A program made the translations under genes and the position numbers. 64,000 nucleotides of DNA from Methanoculleus chikugoensis (GTDB lineage: Archaea; Halobacteriota; Methanomicrobia; Methanomicrobiales; Methanoculleaceae). The notes beneath the pieces were generated by a model. The model made no database searches. It worked only from the letters and a program-made list of their open reading frames with translations, and was not told where the DNA came from. This document shows, in pieces, positions 48,802 to 58,564 of this stretch. Numbering within the stretch: position 1 is the stretch's first letter; each line of letters opens with the position of its first letter. The stretch is from contig NZ_FMID01000038.1 of assembly GCF_900095385.1 (NCBI RefSeq), forward strand, positions 1 to 64,000, given 5' to 3'.

Positions 48802-51420
48802 ATGGAGAAGCGGCTGGAAAGGCATTCGAACGAGAAGATCCTCGATCTCCTCGACGAGAACGTACGGGAATGGTGCATACGAAGACTGGACGGGCGGTTC
48901 ACCCCGCCGCAGCGGATGGCGGTCCCGCTCATCCACGAGAGGAAGGACGTCCTCATCTGTTCGCCGACCGGGTCGGGAAAGACCCTCTCGGCGTTTCTTG
49001 CAATCATCGACGACCTCTTCGTCCGGGCACGGGCGGGGGCGCTCGAAGACAGCGTCTACTGCCTTTATGTCTCGCCGCTCAAGTCGCTTGCAAACGACAT
49101 CCATAAAAACCTCAGCCAGCCGCTCGACGGGATCGCCGAGGTTGCCCGCGAGCGCGGGATCGACCACACCCCGCTCCGCCACGCCATCCGGCACGGGGAC
49201 GTCTCGCGGGCGGATAAGGCAAAGATGGCGCGAAAACCCCCGCACATCCTCAACATCACCCCCGAGACCCTCGGGATCCTCTTGAACTCCCCGAAGTTCC
49301 GCGAGAATCTCCGGACGGTCCGGTGGGTTGTCGTCGACGAGATCCACTCCCTCGCGGGCTCGAAACGCGGCGTGCACCTCTCGGTGAGCCTTGAGCGGCT
49401 CGAGGAACTGGTGAAAGAGACCGGCGGCGGTTTTACCCGGATCGGGTGCTCGGCGACGATCGAGCCCCTTGAGGAAGTCGGCCGGTTCCTGGTCGGCGCC
49501 GGGCGCGAGGTGGAGGTCGTCGACACCCGGTTCGCGCGGGAGTTCGACCTCAAACTCCTCTGTCCGGTCCCCGATCTCATCGACACCACTCCCGAAGACT
49601 TCTCGCGGCACCTCTATTCGACGATCCACCGTCTCGTCCAGGAGCACAGCAATACGCTCGTCTTCACGAACACCCGGAACGGCGCCGAACGGATCCTCTA
49701 CAACCTCCGCGTCCGTTACCCCGAATGGTACACGGCGGAGAACACGGGATGCCACCACGGCTCGATGGGAACGGAAGGGAGGCTCTCCGTCGAGGAGCGG
49801 CTCAAGTCCGGGAGGGTGAAGGTGGTGACGACCTCGACGTCGCTCGAACTCGGGGTCGACATGCCGCACGTCGACCTCGTCCTCCAGGTGGGCTCCCCGA
49901 AGTCCGTCGCGGCGCTCCTCCAGCGGGTCGGGCGGGCCGGCCACCGCCTCGGCGAGGTGGTGAAGGGGCGGATCGTCGTCCTCGACCGGGACGAACTCGT
50001 CGAGTGCGCGGTGATGCTCCGGGAGGGGCAGAACGGGTTTGTGGACCGGATCCACATCCCGGAGAACTGCCTCGACGTTCTCGCGCAGCACGTCTTCGGG
50101 ATGGCGCTCGAAGGGGAGGCGCGGATCGATGGGATGCTCGAGGTGATCCGCCGGTCGTACTGCTACCGGGATCTCGATGAGGAGGACCTGATGAGCGTCG
50201 TCCGCTACCTCGCCGGGGAGTACGCGGGGCTCGAGGAGCGGCGGATCTATGCGAAGATCTGGCACGACGAGGAGACCGGGACGGTGCGAAAGCGGGGGAG
50301 GAACGCTCGGATGATATACTTCCTCAACTCCGGGACGATCCCGGACGAGTTCTCCTGCGACGTCCTCACCCGTGACGGAGTCTTTGCCGGCAACCTGGAC
50401 GAGAAGTACCTGGAACGGATGAACAAAGGCGACGTCTTCGTCCTCGGCGGGCGGCGCTACCGGTTCGCCTACCGCCGGGGCGGGAAACTCTACGTCGACC
50501 CGACGACCGACCGGCCGACGATCCCGAGCTGGTTCTCGGAGAAACTCCCCCTCTCGTTCGATCTCGGCCTGCACGTCCTCCGGTTCAAGGAGATGATGCT
50601 TCGCGCGATGGAGACGGCCGGGACAGATGAGATCGTCGAGGACCTCCTCGCCGACTACCCGATCGACGAGAACAGCGCCCGGAGCATCTGCGCGATCTTC
50701 GAGCAGCAGGTGCTTTATATGGGCGACGAAGCCGTCCCGACGTTGAACCGGATCGTCGTCGAGGAGCAGGTCGATCAAGAGAATCATCGCCGGCTCTACT
50801 ACTTCATGACCAACTACGGGCTGCGGTTCAACGACGGGTTCTCCCGGATCGTCGCCTTCACGATCGCCCGCGACGTGACGACGAACGTCTCGGTCGGGAT
50901 CAGCGACACCGGGTTTCTGGTTTCGATCCCGCTCGAGAAGCAGGTCGATCCCGCACGCATCCTCCGGGGCATCCGGGCCGACGAGTGCAACGAGATCCTC
51001 AAAGAGGCCGTCGGGGATACCCAGCTCTTAAAGCGAGTCTTCCGGATCAACGCCGCCCGGTCGTTCATGATCCTCCGTAACTACATGGGGAAGCGAAGGA
51101 GCGCCCGGCGCCAGCAGGTGAGCGCGGACATGCTGATCTCGTTTGCCAAACGCCTCCCGGGCTTCGCCGTGATGCGGGAGACCTACCGGGAGGTGATCGA
51201 GGATAGGTTCGAGGCGGAGAACATCCGGCGGATCGTCGACGGGATCGGTGCCGGTGAGATCGAGGTTGTCCTGACCCGCGCCGCGTCCCCGAGCCCGCTC
51301 GCGTTCGGGATCGCGACGCTCGGCGTCTCCGACGCGGTCTACGCGCAGGACAAACTCTCGATGCTCCGCGAGTTCCAGCGCCGGGTGATGAGCAGCATCA
51401 GCGGCGAGGCGGCGGCATGA
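48802..51420 (+). CDS. lhr: ATP-dependent helicase Lhr-Core
   Basis: 872 residues. Superfamily 2 motifs: Q-motif FTPPQRMAVP, Walker A CSPTGSGKT (about 52-60), DEIHSLAGSKRG (Walker B, Lhr type), GCSATIEPLEEVGRFLVG, VVTTSTSLELGVDMPHVDLV and QRVGRAGH, then the Lhr winged-helix and core domain with PDEFSCDVLTRDGVF. It is the archaeal Lhr-Core, a 3'-5' helicase for DNA and DNA-RNA hybrids in repair. GAGGT lies six bases before ATG. Its stop overlaps the metallophosphoesterase start (ATGA). Confidence 0.95.
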   Translation: MEKRLERHSNEKILDLLDENVREWCIRRLDGRFTPPQRMAVPLIHERKDVLICSPTGSGKTLSAFLAIIDDLFVRARAGALEDSVYCLYVSPLKSLANDIHKNLSQPLDGIAEVARERGIDHTPLRHAIRHGDVSRADKAKMARKPPHILNITPETLGILLNSPKFRENLRTVRWVVVDEIHSLAGSKRGVHLSVSLERLEELVKETGGGFTRIGCSATIEPLEEVGRFLVGAGREVEVVDTRFAREFDLKLLCPVPDLIDTTPEDFSRHLYSTIHRLVQEHSNTLVFTNTRNGAERILYNLRVRYPEWYTAENTGCHHGSMGTEGRLSVEERLKSGRVKVVTTSTSLELGVDMPHVDLVLQVGSPKSVAALLQRVGRAGHRLGEVVKGRIVVLDRDELVECAVMLREGQNGFVDRIHIPENCLDVLAQHVFGMALEGEARIDGMLEVIRRSYCYRDLDEEDLMSVVRYLAGEYAGLEERRIYAKIWHDEETGTVRKRGRNARMIYFLNSGTIPDEFSCDVLTRDGVFAGNLDEKYLERMNKGDVFVLGGRRYRFAYRRGGKLYVDPTTDRPTIPSWFSEKLPLSFDLGLHVLRFKEMMLRAMETAGTDEIVEDLLADYPIDENSARSICAIFEQQVLYMGDEAVPTLNRIVVEEQVDQENHRRLYYFMTNYGLRFNDGFSRIVAFTIARDVTTNVSVGISDTGFLVSIPLEKQVDPARILRGIRADECNEILKEAVGDTQLLKRVFRINAARSFMILRNYMGKRRSARRQQVSADMLISFAKRLPGFAVMRETYREVIEDRFEAENIRRIVDGIGAGEIEVVLTRAASPSPLAFGIATLGVSDAVYAQDKLSMLREFQRRVMSSISGEAAA

Positions 51421-52133
51421 ACGCGGTCACGGAGACCGAACTCCTATCCCGGTTCGGTTTTTATAAGGGCGCGCTCTACGTCAGGGAGGAGTCCCTCTGC
51501 GTCGTCTCCGACGTCCATATCGGGCTTGCAGAGGCGCTCTACCGGCAGGGGCTCCACTTCCCGCTCCACGAGGAGGAGACGCTGCTCGAGCGGTTCGAGG
51601 CGATCCTCGGCCGGTTCAAGCCGGGGGTCTTCGTACTCGGCGGAGACATCTTCCACGCCTTCGATCGGGTGAGCCGGGATGTGAAGGAGACATTTGAGAC
51701 GATCCTCGCGACGCTCCGGGCGGAGTGCGAGGTCGTCCTCGTCCGGGGATCGCACGACGTCATGCTGCCGACGATCCGGGGAGGGACGGTCGAGCGCTAC
51801 GACCGCGGCGGCTACACGGTGGTTCACGGCGATCAGGCGGTCGACGACCACGGGACGCTCATCATCGGCCACGACCACCCGGCGATCGAGATCGATCTCG
51901 CCCGGTTCCCCTGCTTCCTCTACGGCGAGGGCGTGGTGCGCGGGAACGACCTCATCGTATTGCCGGCCTATAACCCGCTCTCTCCGGGCGTCACGATCAA
52001 CTACGCAAAGAGCCGCGACTTCCTCTCGCCCGTCCTCCGCCGCGTGGATGCAGGCGCCCTGCAACCGGTGGTGGAGGTCGACGGCGAGACGGTTGTCCTC
52101 CCGCCGCTCGCGGGCATCCGGCGGTTTGCATAA
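51417..52133 (+). CDS. Lhr-associated metallophosphoesterase
   Basis: 238 residues. Calcineurin-like motifs: VVSDVHIGLAEAL (DXH), LGGDIFHAFD (GD), then GSHD where most relatives have GNHD, and IIGHDHPAIE (GHXHP-like). It is the phosphoesterase regularly coded with Lhr helicases in archaea and bacteria and thought to process nucleic acid ends. The Asn to Ser change falls at the metal-bridging/catalytic position and might reduce or alter activity. Coupled to lhr by ATGA overlap. Confidence 0.88.
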   Translation: MNAVTETELLSRFGFYKGALYVREESLCVVSDVHIGLAEALYRQGLHFPLHEEETLLERFEAILGRFKPGVFVLGGDIFHAFDRVSRDVKETFETILATLRAECEVVLVRGSHDVMLPTIRGGTVERYDRGGYTVVHGDQAVDDHGTLIIGHDHPAIEIDLARFPCFLYGEGVVRGNDLIVLPAYNPLSPGVTINYAKSRDFLSPVLRRVDAGALQPVVEVDGETVVLPPLAGIRRFA

Positions 52134-52432
52134 GATTACGCCGCCGGGACCAGGACACTCATTCAAAACTTATCGAGTTTTCATGCGAAGGACGACGGCC
52201 CTTCGGCCTGTCGCCCTTCGCGGCTTCGCGTCTTTCGCGTGAGGCCGTATTGTTACCCATCCCGGTTATCTTACGCGAGGCCGCGAAGGGCGACTTCCCC
52301 GCAGGGTGCGACGGAGACAGCCGGCATCTCCAGATTTGACGGCTTCGCGCGAGAGATCAGCGCCCCCTCAGGGAAAATGGGAAAACGGGGGTGTGAAACA
52401 GTCCTGTAGCACCGCGATAACCTACGAAAGGC
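52134..52432. repeat. GCGAAG hairpin repeat B, copy 2 (52181-52296)
   Basis: TGCGAAGGACGACGGCCCTTC, then CGCCCTTCGCGGCTTCGCG and TTTCGCGTGAGGCCGTA, followed by GCGAGGCCGCGAAGGGCG. It is more degenerate than copies 1 and 3 but has the same CTTCGCG units and the GTGAGGCCGTA-ATCCC tail. No gene in this gap. Confidence 0.6.
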
Positions 52433-53032
52433 TTACTTCCCCCTCCGGATGACTCTTCCGAAGGAGAACGGTGTGGGGCCCGGCACGGTTGCCGGAAACG
52501 TCCCCTCCGCCGCCCGCCGGACGTCCTCGATCGAGTAGAACGCCCTGGGGTTGAACTCATGGATGGCGTCCTCCACGTCGCGCATGTTTTTGCGCTTGAC
52601 CACCGAGAAGATCACCTTGCCCGGCCCCTGCTTCCCGTGGGCGTCGAGGACGGTCACCCCGTAGCCTGCGGCGCGGAGGTAGTCGATAAGGTTCGTCGCG
52701 TCGCGCTGGGTGATGATCCGGATGAGCGCGAGCCCCATCGCCAGCCGCTCCTCGACAAGCATCCCGACGTAGTTCCCGGTGGCGAACCCGGCCGCGTAGG
52801 CGAAGTAGTTGAGGGGGTTCGTGAGGTTCTGAAAGATCTGGCCGACGGCAATGATCCAGATGAAGACCTCGACGAACCCGAGGATAGGGGCGACCACCTT
52901 CATCCCGCGGGAGACGAAGATGATCCGCATCGTCCCGATGGTGACGTCGCAGATGCGTGCGAGAAAGATGAAGACCGGGACGACGACCAGGGAGAAGAAC
53001 TCCGGGTCGATACCTGGGACGGCACCGAGCAT
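52433..53032 (-). CDS. DUF2179/UPF0316 membrane protein
   Basis: 199 residues. Three membrane helices in the first 90 (including [20 protein letters not shown] and [16 protein letters not shown]), then a soluble DUF2179 domain with [20 protein letters not shown] and [20 protein letters not shown]. The soluble domain is similar to regulatory domains that may bind small ligands. Function unknown; membrane protein with the soluble part in the cytoplasm. Confidence 0.88.
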   Translation of the reverse strand: MLGAVPGIDPEFFSLVVVPVFIFLARICDVTIGTMRIIFVSRGMKVVAPILGFVEVFIWIIAVGQIFQNLTNPLNYFAYAAGFATGNYVGMLVEERLAMGLALIRIITQRDATNLIDYLRAAGYGVTVLDAHGKQGPGKVIFSVVKRKNMRDVEDAIHEFNPRAFYSIEDVRRAAEGTFPATVPGPTPFSFGRVIRRGK

Positions 53033-53418
53033 GGATCATGGTTGACGAGCAGGTGATATATTATTATCCATATTCAAATATATGTCGGACACAAAAAATC
53101 CCATAAATTCAATATTTGAAGATATTAGTCGAAAATAACAGGAGAACAGGAGAGTCCGGAACGCAGATCGTACGGAAGAGCGCGGTACCCGGATCGTCGC
53201 CCGCTTCGCGAACGGGGTACCTCTTTCCGCCGGTGCCGGAAGCGGCCGGGGATCCGCCCGCCGTACGCGCGAGCGCATGAGCACCGTGAGATCGCCGTAA
53301 ACCGCATTTCAACCACGTTTCCGGCCGATTTCTCCCTGCAGCCGGGGTTAGTGCCGGAATAATCAAGAGATAGCCTTATGGCATCAGGGTCCAATCAGGC
53401 ACAGTGTGGTGATATGCC
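53033..53418. other. Intergenic region, AT-rich on its left side
   Basis: About 390 nt. The left 110 nt (53050-53150) is AT-rich and would hold the promoter of the DUF2179 gene. The remainder is GC-rich without coding signs. An AGATAGCC box near 53365 may serve the zinc-ribbon gene. Confidence 0.5.
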
Positions 53419-53547
53419 ATGCCGAAATGCTACAGTTGCGGAGCGGAGATCAACCCGAAGAAGACGCGATGTCCCAGGTGCGGGGCGAAAGTAGAAGCAG
53501 GGACCGGAGAACAACCACAAGCAGGAGTTGCAAGGGGGCGACGGTAA
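53419..53547 (+). CDS. Small zinc-ribbon protein
   Basis: 42 residues: MPKCYSCGAEINPKKTRCPR, CGAKVEAG and a basic end GRR. Two CX2C knuckles (CYSC, CPRC) 11 residues apart form a zinc ribbon. GGTGAT lies upstream of ATG. Very small single-domain zinc ribbons are common in archaea, and partners are unknown. It is convergent with the HTH regulator gene. Confidence 0.75.
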   Translation: MPKCYSCGAEINPKKTRCPRCGAKVEAGTGEQPQAGVARGRR

Positions 53548-53581
53548 AGACCCCTTAAGAACCCTCTCACCGGATCTTTTT

Positions 53582-54232
53582 TTATTCTTCCTGCTCTTCT
53601 TCCACCCGGTAGCGCGGGGATGTGCGCCACCAGTAGTAGACCTCATAGGCCAGCAACGCGAGCAGCACCGCGCAGGCGCCGAAGAAGAAGCCCATTACGA
53701 TATCGTGGACCGGCAACGCCCCGGCGCCGTCCAGAGCCGGGACGGGAGACTGGAGCGTCGAGACATCCTCTCCGGTGCCGCCGGGGTATTTATCCCCGTT
53801 CTCGGACATCACCCGTGAAACGGGCGTAGAACCGCCGAGCGGCAGCACCGCCGGGAGGAGTGACCAGAGCCCGATGCTCGCGAGGACGACGACTCCAAAG
53901 AGCGTTGCGTACTTCTGCAGCACCGACCGGAGATCGCTTGCCGGGGACGCGATGATGAGAACCTGGTTCGCGAGCCCGTAGACCTTCACTTCGCGTCCCT
54001 TCTCGCTCCAGCGGGTCTCCATGACCTCGAGGAGCCCGGCGTCGAGAAGGTTCTCAATATGGTAAGAAGCGGTGGTTATAGGGATCTTCATCCGCCGGGC
54101 GACCTCCGACGACGTCAGCGGCCCGCCGCCGAAGGCCTGGATAATCGCGTTTGCCGTCTGGCTCGCCATCGCCCGGGCGATCTTCTGTGCCCGTTCATCG
54201 CCCGGCTGGACAACTACAACATCATTCGCCAT
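53582..54232 (-). CDS. Membrane-bound winged-helix regulator (ArsR/HTH_20-like)
   Basis: 216 residues. Residues about 14-80 form a winged helix: ARAMASQTANAIIQAFGGGP, TSSEVARRMKIPITTASYHI and LLDAGLLEVMETRWSEKG. Two membrane helices follow (around 108-130 and 175-195) with an acidic external loop between, and the protein ends in a short acidic tail. DNA-binding head in the cytoplasm, possible sensing loop outside. Its ATG lies inside the 3' end of alaS (11-nt overlap), so expression is coupled to alaS. Confidence 0.82.
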   Translation of the reverse strand: MANDVVVVQPGDERAQKIARAMASQTANAIIQAFGGGPLTSSEVARRMKIPITTASYHIENLLDAGLLEVMETRWSEKGREVKVYGLANQVLIIASPASDLRSVLQKYATLFGVVVLASIGLWSLLPAVLPLGGSTPVSRVMSENGDKYPGGTGEDVSTLQSPVPALDGAGALPVHDIVMGFFFGACAVLLALLAYEVYYWWRTSPRYRVEEEQEE

Positions 54233-56969
54233 GGAGTGCTTCAATAATTCTGTTGCGCCCGTACTCGAGCGCCTCCTCAAGCCGGGAGGCGTCCGTGCCC
54301 GCGCCCTGGGCAAGGTTCGGCTTGCCGCCCCCCTTCCCGCCGAGGATGCCGCAGACCTCCCGCACGATCTCGACGGCGTTCACCGCCGGGACGCCCGACG
54401 TCGCCACCACCTTCACGGTTCCGTCCGCCGACGCAAAGAGCGCCACGCCGCCCTCGGCGGCGACGGTCGTGGCGAGTGCGACGAGTTCTTTATGGGTCGC
54501 GTCGAGCGTTCTGACAACGACCCGGACCCCGTCCACCACTTCGCCGTCGAGATTCTGCATCTCGAGGTCCACCACTTTCTTGCGGAGACGTTCGATCTCC
54601 TTCTTCTGTTCCTTCCATTCCGAGAAGAAGCGCGCTACCGTCGGCGGCAGGTTCTCGGGCTGGACGCTCACCACGTCGGCGGACTCCTGGAGGAGGTCGG
54701 CCTGGTGCTGCACGACATGCACGGCGGCGATACCGGCCGCAAAGACCAGCCGCTCGACGCCGTCCTGGATATGCTCGACGGCGATGATCCGGATCGGCCC
54801 GATCTCACCGGTTGCTCGGACGTGCGTTCCCGCACATGCCTGCACGTCGACACCGACCTGCACCGTCCTGATCTCCCGGCCCGGCGGGACGCCGCCCTGG
54901 TAGAGACCGAACCCGTACTTCTGCTCGGCCTTCGTCCGCTCCTCGACGTGGACATAGACCGGCGTATCGGCCATGACCAGCCGGTTCGCCTCAATCTCGA
55001 TCCTCTTGAGTTCATCGGGCGTGATGTGCTTGTAGTGCCGGATGTCCAGGCGGGACGCCTCGCTTCCCTTCTGGGCGCCCGCCTGATGAACGTGGACGCC
55101 GAGCACCTCCTTTGCGGCGTGGAGGAGGACGTGGGTCGCCGAGTGATGGCGCATCAGCGACCACCGGCGTTCCTCGTCCACCATGCCCTTCACCCGGTCG
55201 CCGCGCTTCAGGGGGCCGCCCGTGACCCGGTGAAGGATCACCTCGCCGAGTTTCACGACCTCCTCCACCCGCACCATGCTCTCGGATGTCACCAGGGTTC
55301 CGGTATCGGACGGTTGACCGCCGCCCTCCGGGTAGAAGAGCGTCTGGTCGAGCACCACTATCCCGTCGAAGTAGTCCAGCACCATCGCCTCGAACTCGAT
55401 CTCGTTCGGCAGCTCGTAGTAGAGTTTCTTCGTCGGGGGGAGGGAGGCTGCACGCTCGCGGTAGACTTCGAGCGGGTCTTCTCCCTTCGCCTCCTTCTGC
55501 GCCTCCGAGTGCGTCTCGGCGATCAGCGAGTAGAAGTTGTCGGGGATCTCCACGACGGCGCCCTCGGCGGCGGCGACCTCCTTCACCATCTCGGGCGGGA
55601 TGCCGTGCGAGTCGTAGAGGGTGATGACCTCTTCGAGGGGCACCCGGGAACTCTTTGCCTTGTAGTTCCGGGCGATCTTCTGGACGATCCGGGCCCCGCG
55701 CTCGAGCGTGCTTGCGTACCTCGCCTCCTCGCTCTCCACGATCTCCCGTACCGCGTCCACGTCCTGCTCGAAGTTCTCGGCCCCCACGACCTGCATCTGT
55801 GCTTCGATCAGGTCGGCGAGATCCTCGTCCATCGAGAGGTCGTTCATCATCCGGAGCGTCCGTCGAAGCACGAGCCGTGCGAGGTAGCCCTCGCGGACGT
55901 TCGAGGGGACGATGCAGTCGCCGAGCATGTAGGCGAGGCAACGGGTGTGGTCGGCGATCGAGTAGATCTTCTCGATCGGGACGACGATCCGCTCGAGCCG
56001 ATCGACCGGCACGCTGATTGCATCGGCGACCTTCCTCCGGAGGTTGTAGAGGTTCGTCCCGGAGATGTCCATCACCCCGGCGAACCGGGCGCTGAGCCCC
56101 ATGATCTTCGTGAACTCCGGGTTGTCGAGGAGATCCTCGAGATGAGCCGACCGCATCAGGCGGCTCACCATCTCCGGGAAGACCGCGTCGTAGATCGTCG
56201 GCGAACCCTTCGAAGCCCAGACGAACCGTTCAAGGCCGTAACCAGTGTCCACGATGTTCAGCCGCATCGGGTAGTACGGCACCCCATTCACGTCGACGGG
56301 CGGCTGGTCGGTCTTCTGCCGCCCGAGGTTCATGAAGACCAGCGTCGCGACCTCAAGGCCGCCGATGAGCACCTCGACTGATGCTCCGGCGTTTCCGCCG
56401 CCGTACCAGGGGTGCTCCTTGTAGCTGACCCGGGTGGGATCGCCGCCGATGGACTTGATGAACTCGTCGCAGAGGGCGACCGTCTCATCCTTCCAGTAGA
56501 TCCGCTCCTCCGGGGTGTTGAAGGCGTGGTGCGCCATCATCTCAAAAAGCGTCAGGTGGCGCCCCGACCGGCCGACCGAGTCGAGGTCGTTTAAGCGGAT
56601 GCAGGGCTGGGAGATGGTCAGCGGGTTCGCCGGCGGGGGAACGACCCCGCTCGTGACGAACGGCTGAAAATCGGCGATGGATGCGATGGTGAGGTAGATG
56701 TCGTCTCTCCATCGGGCGGCTACGGGATATCGTTCGAGGCGTGTATGGCCGTGCCGCTCGAAGAACGAGAGGAACGCCTCCCGCATCTCGCTGACGTTAT
56801 GAGGTTTGAAGACCGGATTGCCGATGAAGTTATACGTCACGCACGGGGCGTCGCCGCAGAACTCCTGTTCGGGGTCCCGGGTCCAGAAGGCCGACCCGCA
56901 ACTCTTGCAGACCTTCCGCTCAAACCCCTCTGACTTGAAATAATCGAGCGTATATTCTTCCTCGAGCAT
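54222..56969 (-). CDS. alaS: Alanyl-tRNA synthetase (archaeal type)
   Basis: 915 residues. N-terminal zinc knuckle specific to archaeal AlaS (Cys21, 24, 38, 43), catalytic class II domain (RNDLDSVGRSGRHLTLFEMM, GGGNAGASVEVLIGGLE), the editing domain with HHSATHVLLHAAKEVLG (HXXXH) and CAGTHV (Cys...His), and the C-terminal C-Ala domain. It charges tRNA-Ala and clears Ser/Gly mischarging. A TATA-like box should lie within the 61 nt before it. Downstream gene overlaps. Confidence 0.97.
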   Translation of the reverse strand: MLEEEYTLDYFKSEGFERKVCKSCGSAFWTRDPEQEFCGDAPCVTYNFIGNPVFKPHNVSEMREAFLSFFERHGHTRLERYPVAARWRDDIYLTIASIADFQPFVTSGVVPPPANPLTISQPCIRLNDLDSVGRSGRHLTLFEMMAHHAFNTPEERIYWKDETVALCDEFIKSIGGDPTRVSYKEHPWYGGGNAGASVEVLIGGLEVATLVFMNLGRQKTDQPPVDVNGVPYYPMRLNIVDTGYGLERFVWASKGSPTIYDAVFPEMVSRLMRSAHLEDLLDNPEFTKIMGLSARFAGVMDISGTNLYNLRRKVADAISVPVDRLERIVVPIEKIYSIADHTRCLAYMLGDCIVPSNVREGYLARLVLRRTLRMMNDLSMDEDLADLIEAQMQVVGAENFEQDVDAVREIVESEEARYASTLERGARIVQKIARNYKAKSSRVPLEEVITLYDSHGIPPEMVKEVAAAEGAVVEIPDNFYSLIAETHSEAQKEAKGEDPLEVYRERAASLPPTKKLYYELPNEIEFEAMVLDYFDGIVVLDQTLFYPEGGGQPSDTGTLVTSESMVRVEEVVKLGEVILHRVTGGPLKRGDRVKGMVDEERRWSLMRHHSATHVLLHAAKEVLGVHVHQAGAQKGSEASRLDIRHYKHITPDELKRIEIEANRLVMADTPVYVHVEERTKAEQKYGFGLYQGGVPPGREIRTVQVGVDVQACAGTHVRATGEIGPIRIIAVEHIQDGVERLVFAAGIAAVHVVQHQADLLQESADVVSVQPENLPPTVARFFSEWKEQKKEIERLRKKVVDLEMQNLDGEVVDGVRVVVRTLDATHKELVALATTVAAEGGVALFASADGTVKVVATSGVPAVNAVEIVREVCGILGGKGGGKPNLAQGAGTDASRLEEALEYGRNRIIEALHGE

Positions 56970-57030
56970 TGAAAATCACGCAGCATAAATCTGTTGGATT
57001 GTGCGCGATATAGTTGTTTGTGCAGCCTAT

Positions 57031-57348
57031 TCATACTTTCCATGTATCCTGATACCAGAGGTCGTAGGATTCATATAATCCCGTCCTCTCGGCGATACGC
57101 ACCGCAAGGATGTGCCAGCATTCGCGCCCCCGGAAGAGGAAGTCGCTGCAGGTGCAGAAGTCCCCCTCGACGATGTACTCGCTGCTCCGGCCCACCACGA
57201 CGAAGAAGTCGAGGTAACGCTTCACCTGCCCTGCATCGACGGCCTCGAGCGCCTTTCTCCCTCGCTCGCCGTAGACGCGCTCGATGCAAGCGCGGAACTC
57301 CGGCGTCAGCGCCCGGTCCTGCTCCATCTTCTGCCAGAGACCCCTCAT
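57031..57348 (-). CDS. SWIM zinc-finger protein
   Basis: 105 residues. SWIM motif CTCSDFLFRGRECWHIL (CXC...CXH) at about residues 65-81 binds zinc and probably nucleic acid or protein. The N-terminal half is helical. Archaeal short SWIM proteins are uncharacterised; SWIM proteins in other groups associate with recombination factors. ATGA overlap with the Nif3-like gene upstream. Confidence 0.85.
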   Translation of the reverse strand: MRGLWQKMEQDRALTPEFRACIERVYGERGRKALEAVDAGQVKRYLDFFVVVGRSSEYIVEGDFCTCSDFLFRGRECWHILAVRIAERTGLYESYDLWYQDTWKV

Positions 57349-58055
57349 GGAACTACCACTACGTGTGGCGGATCAGGGATATAATGCCACCCCATGCGTG
57401 ATGCGAGAGCCTCCATGGCCGGGGCCTCAAGCGCATAGTGAGTGGATTCGAGGCAGGGGATGGGCGAAGCACGGGCTACGCTGTGCTTGAGTTCCGCCGA
57501 GAGGAATGCTTCCGCCCCGAGACCGGCGGCCTCCCGGATCAGGCCGGGGTCAAACCCGCTCCCCCCCACGACGGCGAGGCGCCGGATCGTTCCCACCTCG
57601 CCGTAGACCCGGATCCCGCCGCCCGGGAGGCGGCGGGCGATCTCCCGGGCATCAAGGGAGCAGTCGCCGACGAGCCCGACGGTCATCCGCTCTACTCCGG
57701 TGAAACCGAGCCTGGCCGCGAGGACGTCGTTGACGCCGCCCTCGGCACGATCGAAGTTCGTGTGCATGACGTAGAGATTCATATCGGCGGCAAGGAGCGT
57801 CCGGAGCAGGCGCAACGTCGCCCCCCGGACTGCCGTGACCGGACTCCAGAGGGGCGTATGGTGGACGACCAGCATATCCGCGCCGGCACCGGCGGCGGCA
57901 TCCACCACCATCTGTGTGGCATCGAGCGCACAACAGACGGTTCCGATCTCTTCTCTTCCCTCGACGACGAGGCCGATCCTCCCGGCATCGTACTCCTCGG
58001 CCAGTTCGGGCGGAGCAACCTGCTCCAGTGCGGCGATGAACCTCTCGATATCCAT
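57345..58055 (-). CDS. Nif3-like dinuclear metal centre protein
   Basis: 236 residues. Metal ligands: LVVHHTPLWSP (HHxP), MHTNFDRAEGGVNDVLA, and HYALEAPAME with ELKHS near the C-terminus. Nif3/YqfO/YbgI family: hexameric ring with two metals per subunit; GTP cyclohydrolase I type 2 was an early annotation for relatives but real activity is uncertain. ATG 58055 has GAGGT five bases upstream. Coupled to the SWIM gene downstream. Confidence 0.88.
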   Translation of the reverse strand: MDIERFIAALEQVAPPELAEEYDAGRIGLVVEGREEIGTVCCALDATQMVVDAAAGAGADMLVVHHTPLWSPVTAVRGATLRLLRTLLAADMNLYVMHTNFDRAEGGVNDVLAARLGFTGVERMTVGLVGDCSLDAREIARRLPGGGIRVYGEVGTIRRLAVVGGSGFDPGLIREAAGLGAEAFLSAELKHSVARASPIPCLESTHYALEAPAMEALASRMGWHYIPDPPHVVVVP

Positions 58056-58106
58056 ACGGTACCTCATATGGCACTCACAAAATAAAAGGGTGAACGAGGA
58101 CGCCAC

Positions 58107-58564
58107 CCTGCACCCAGAAAAATCCCATCGAGTGAACTACCCCGCCCTGAAGGGCGCGGCTTCCTGCTTCATCGAACCCGCCCCGGAGGGCCTTACATGA
58201 TCTCCACAGGCGTTGATTACCCTGTTCGGGCCGTCCCGGCCCTACAGCAGATTGTATATTCCGGTTGCTTGGTTCTCGCAACGCAGACAAGGCATTTTTG
58301 GATGGGCGGATAGAAAAATGTATTGTCTCGAAACGTATTACGGGAAGGGCGGCTCTGCTTTCATCCCCACCCTGAAGGGCGGGGTCTTCCCGCTCCGCCC
58401 CCTTCACCCCCGCGAGATAAAATTTCTTTCCCAGGAAGTTTTGAGCATAATTCGAGAGAAAATGGACCATTATCAGATAAAGGCAGCAGGTATGGAATAG
58501 ATCAAATAGAAATAATTATCTCTAAAAGAACCGAGATTCGATCATCGTCTTTCGGAGACAGAAC
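58107..58564. mobile_element. Relic IS200/IS605-like end hairpins, no transposase
   Basis: Two hairpins of the form seen at the right end of archaeal IS200/IS605 (TnpB-type) elements lie 226 nt apart in the same, minus-strand, orientation. They read GCAGGAAGCCGCGCCCTTCA and GGGCGGGG (about 58142-58174) and GCGGGAAGACCCCGCCCTTC and AGGGTGGGG (about 58364-58400). No tnpA or tnpB coding sequence remains. They could be PATE-like non-autonomous copies or solo ends. A TATA-like AATAATTATC near 58512 probably belongs to the PEGA gene. Confidence 0.55.

Noticed and set aside
48631-50787. 718-codon open frame antisense to lhr
   Set aside because: Lhr on the plus strand has complete helicase motifs; the antisense frame is rich in Asp, Arg and Pro without motifs, as expected from the complement of GC-rich codons.
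54072-56381. 769-codon open frame antisense to alaS
   Set aside because: AlaS is certain and the antisense frame shows only low-complexity composition.
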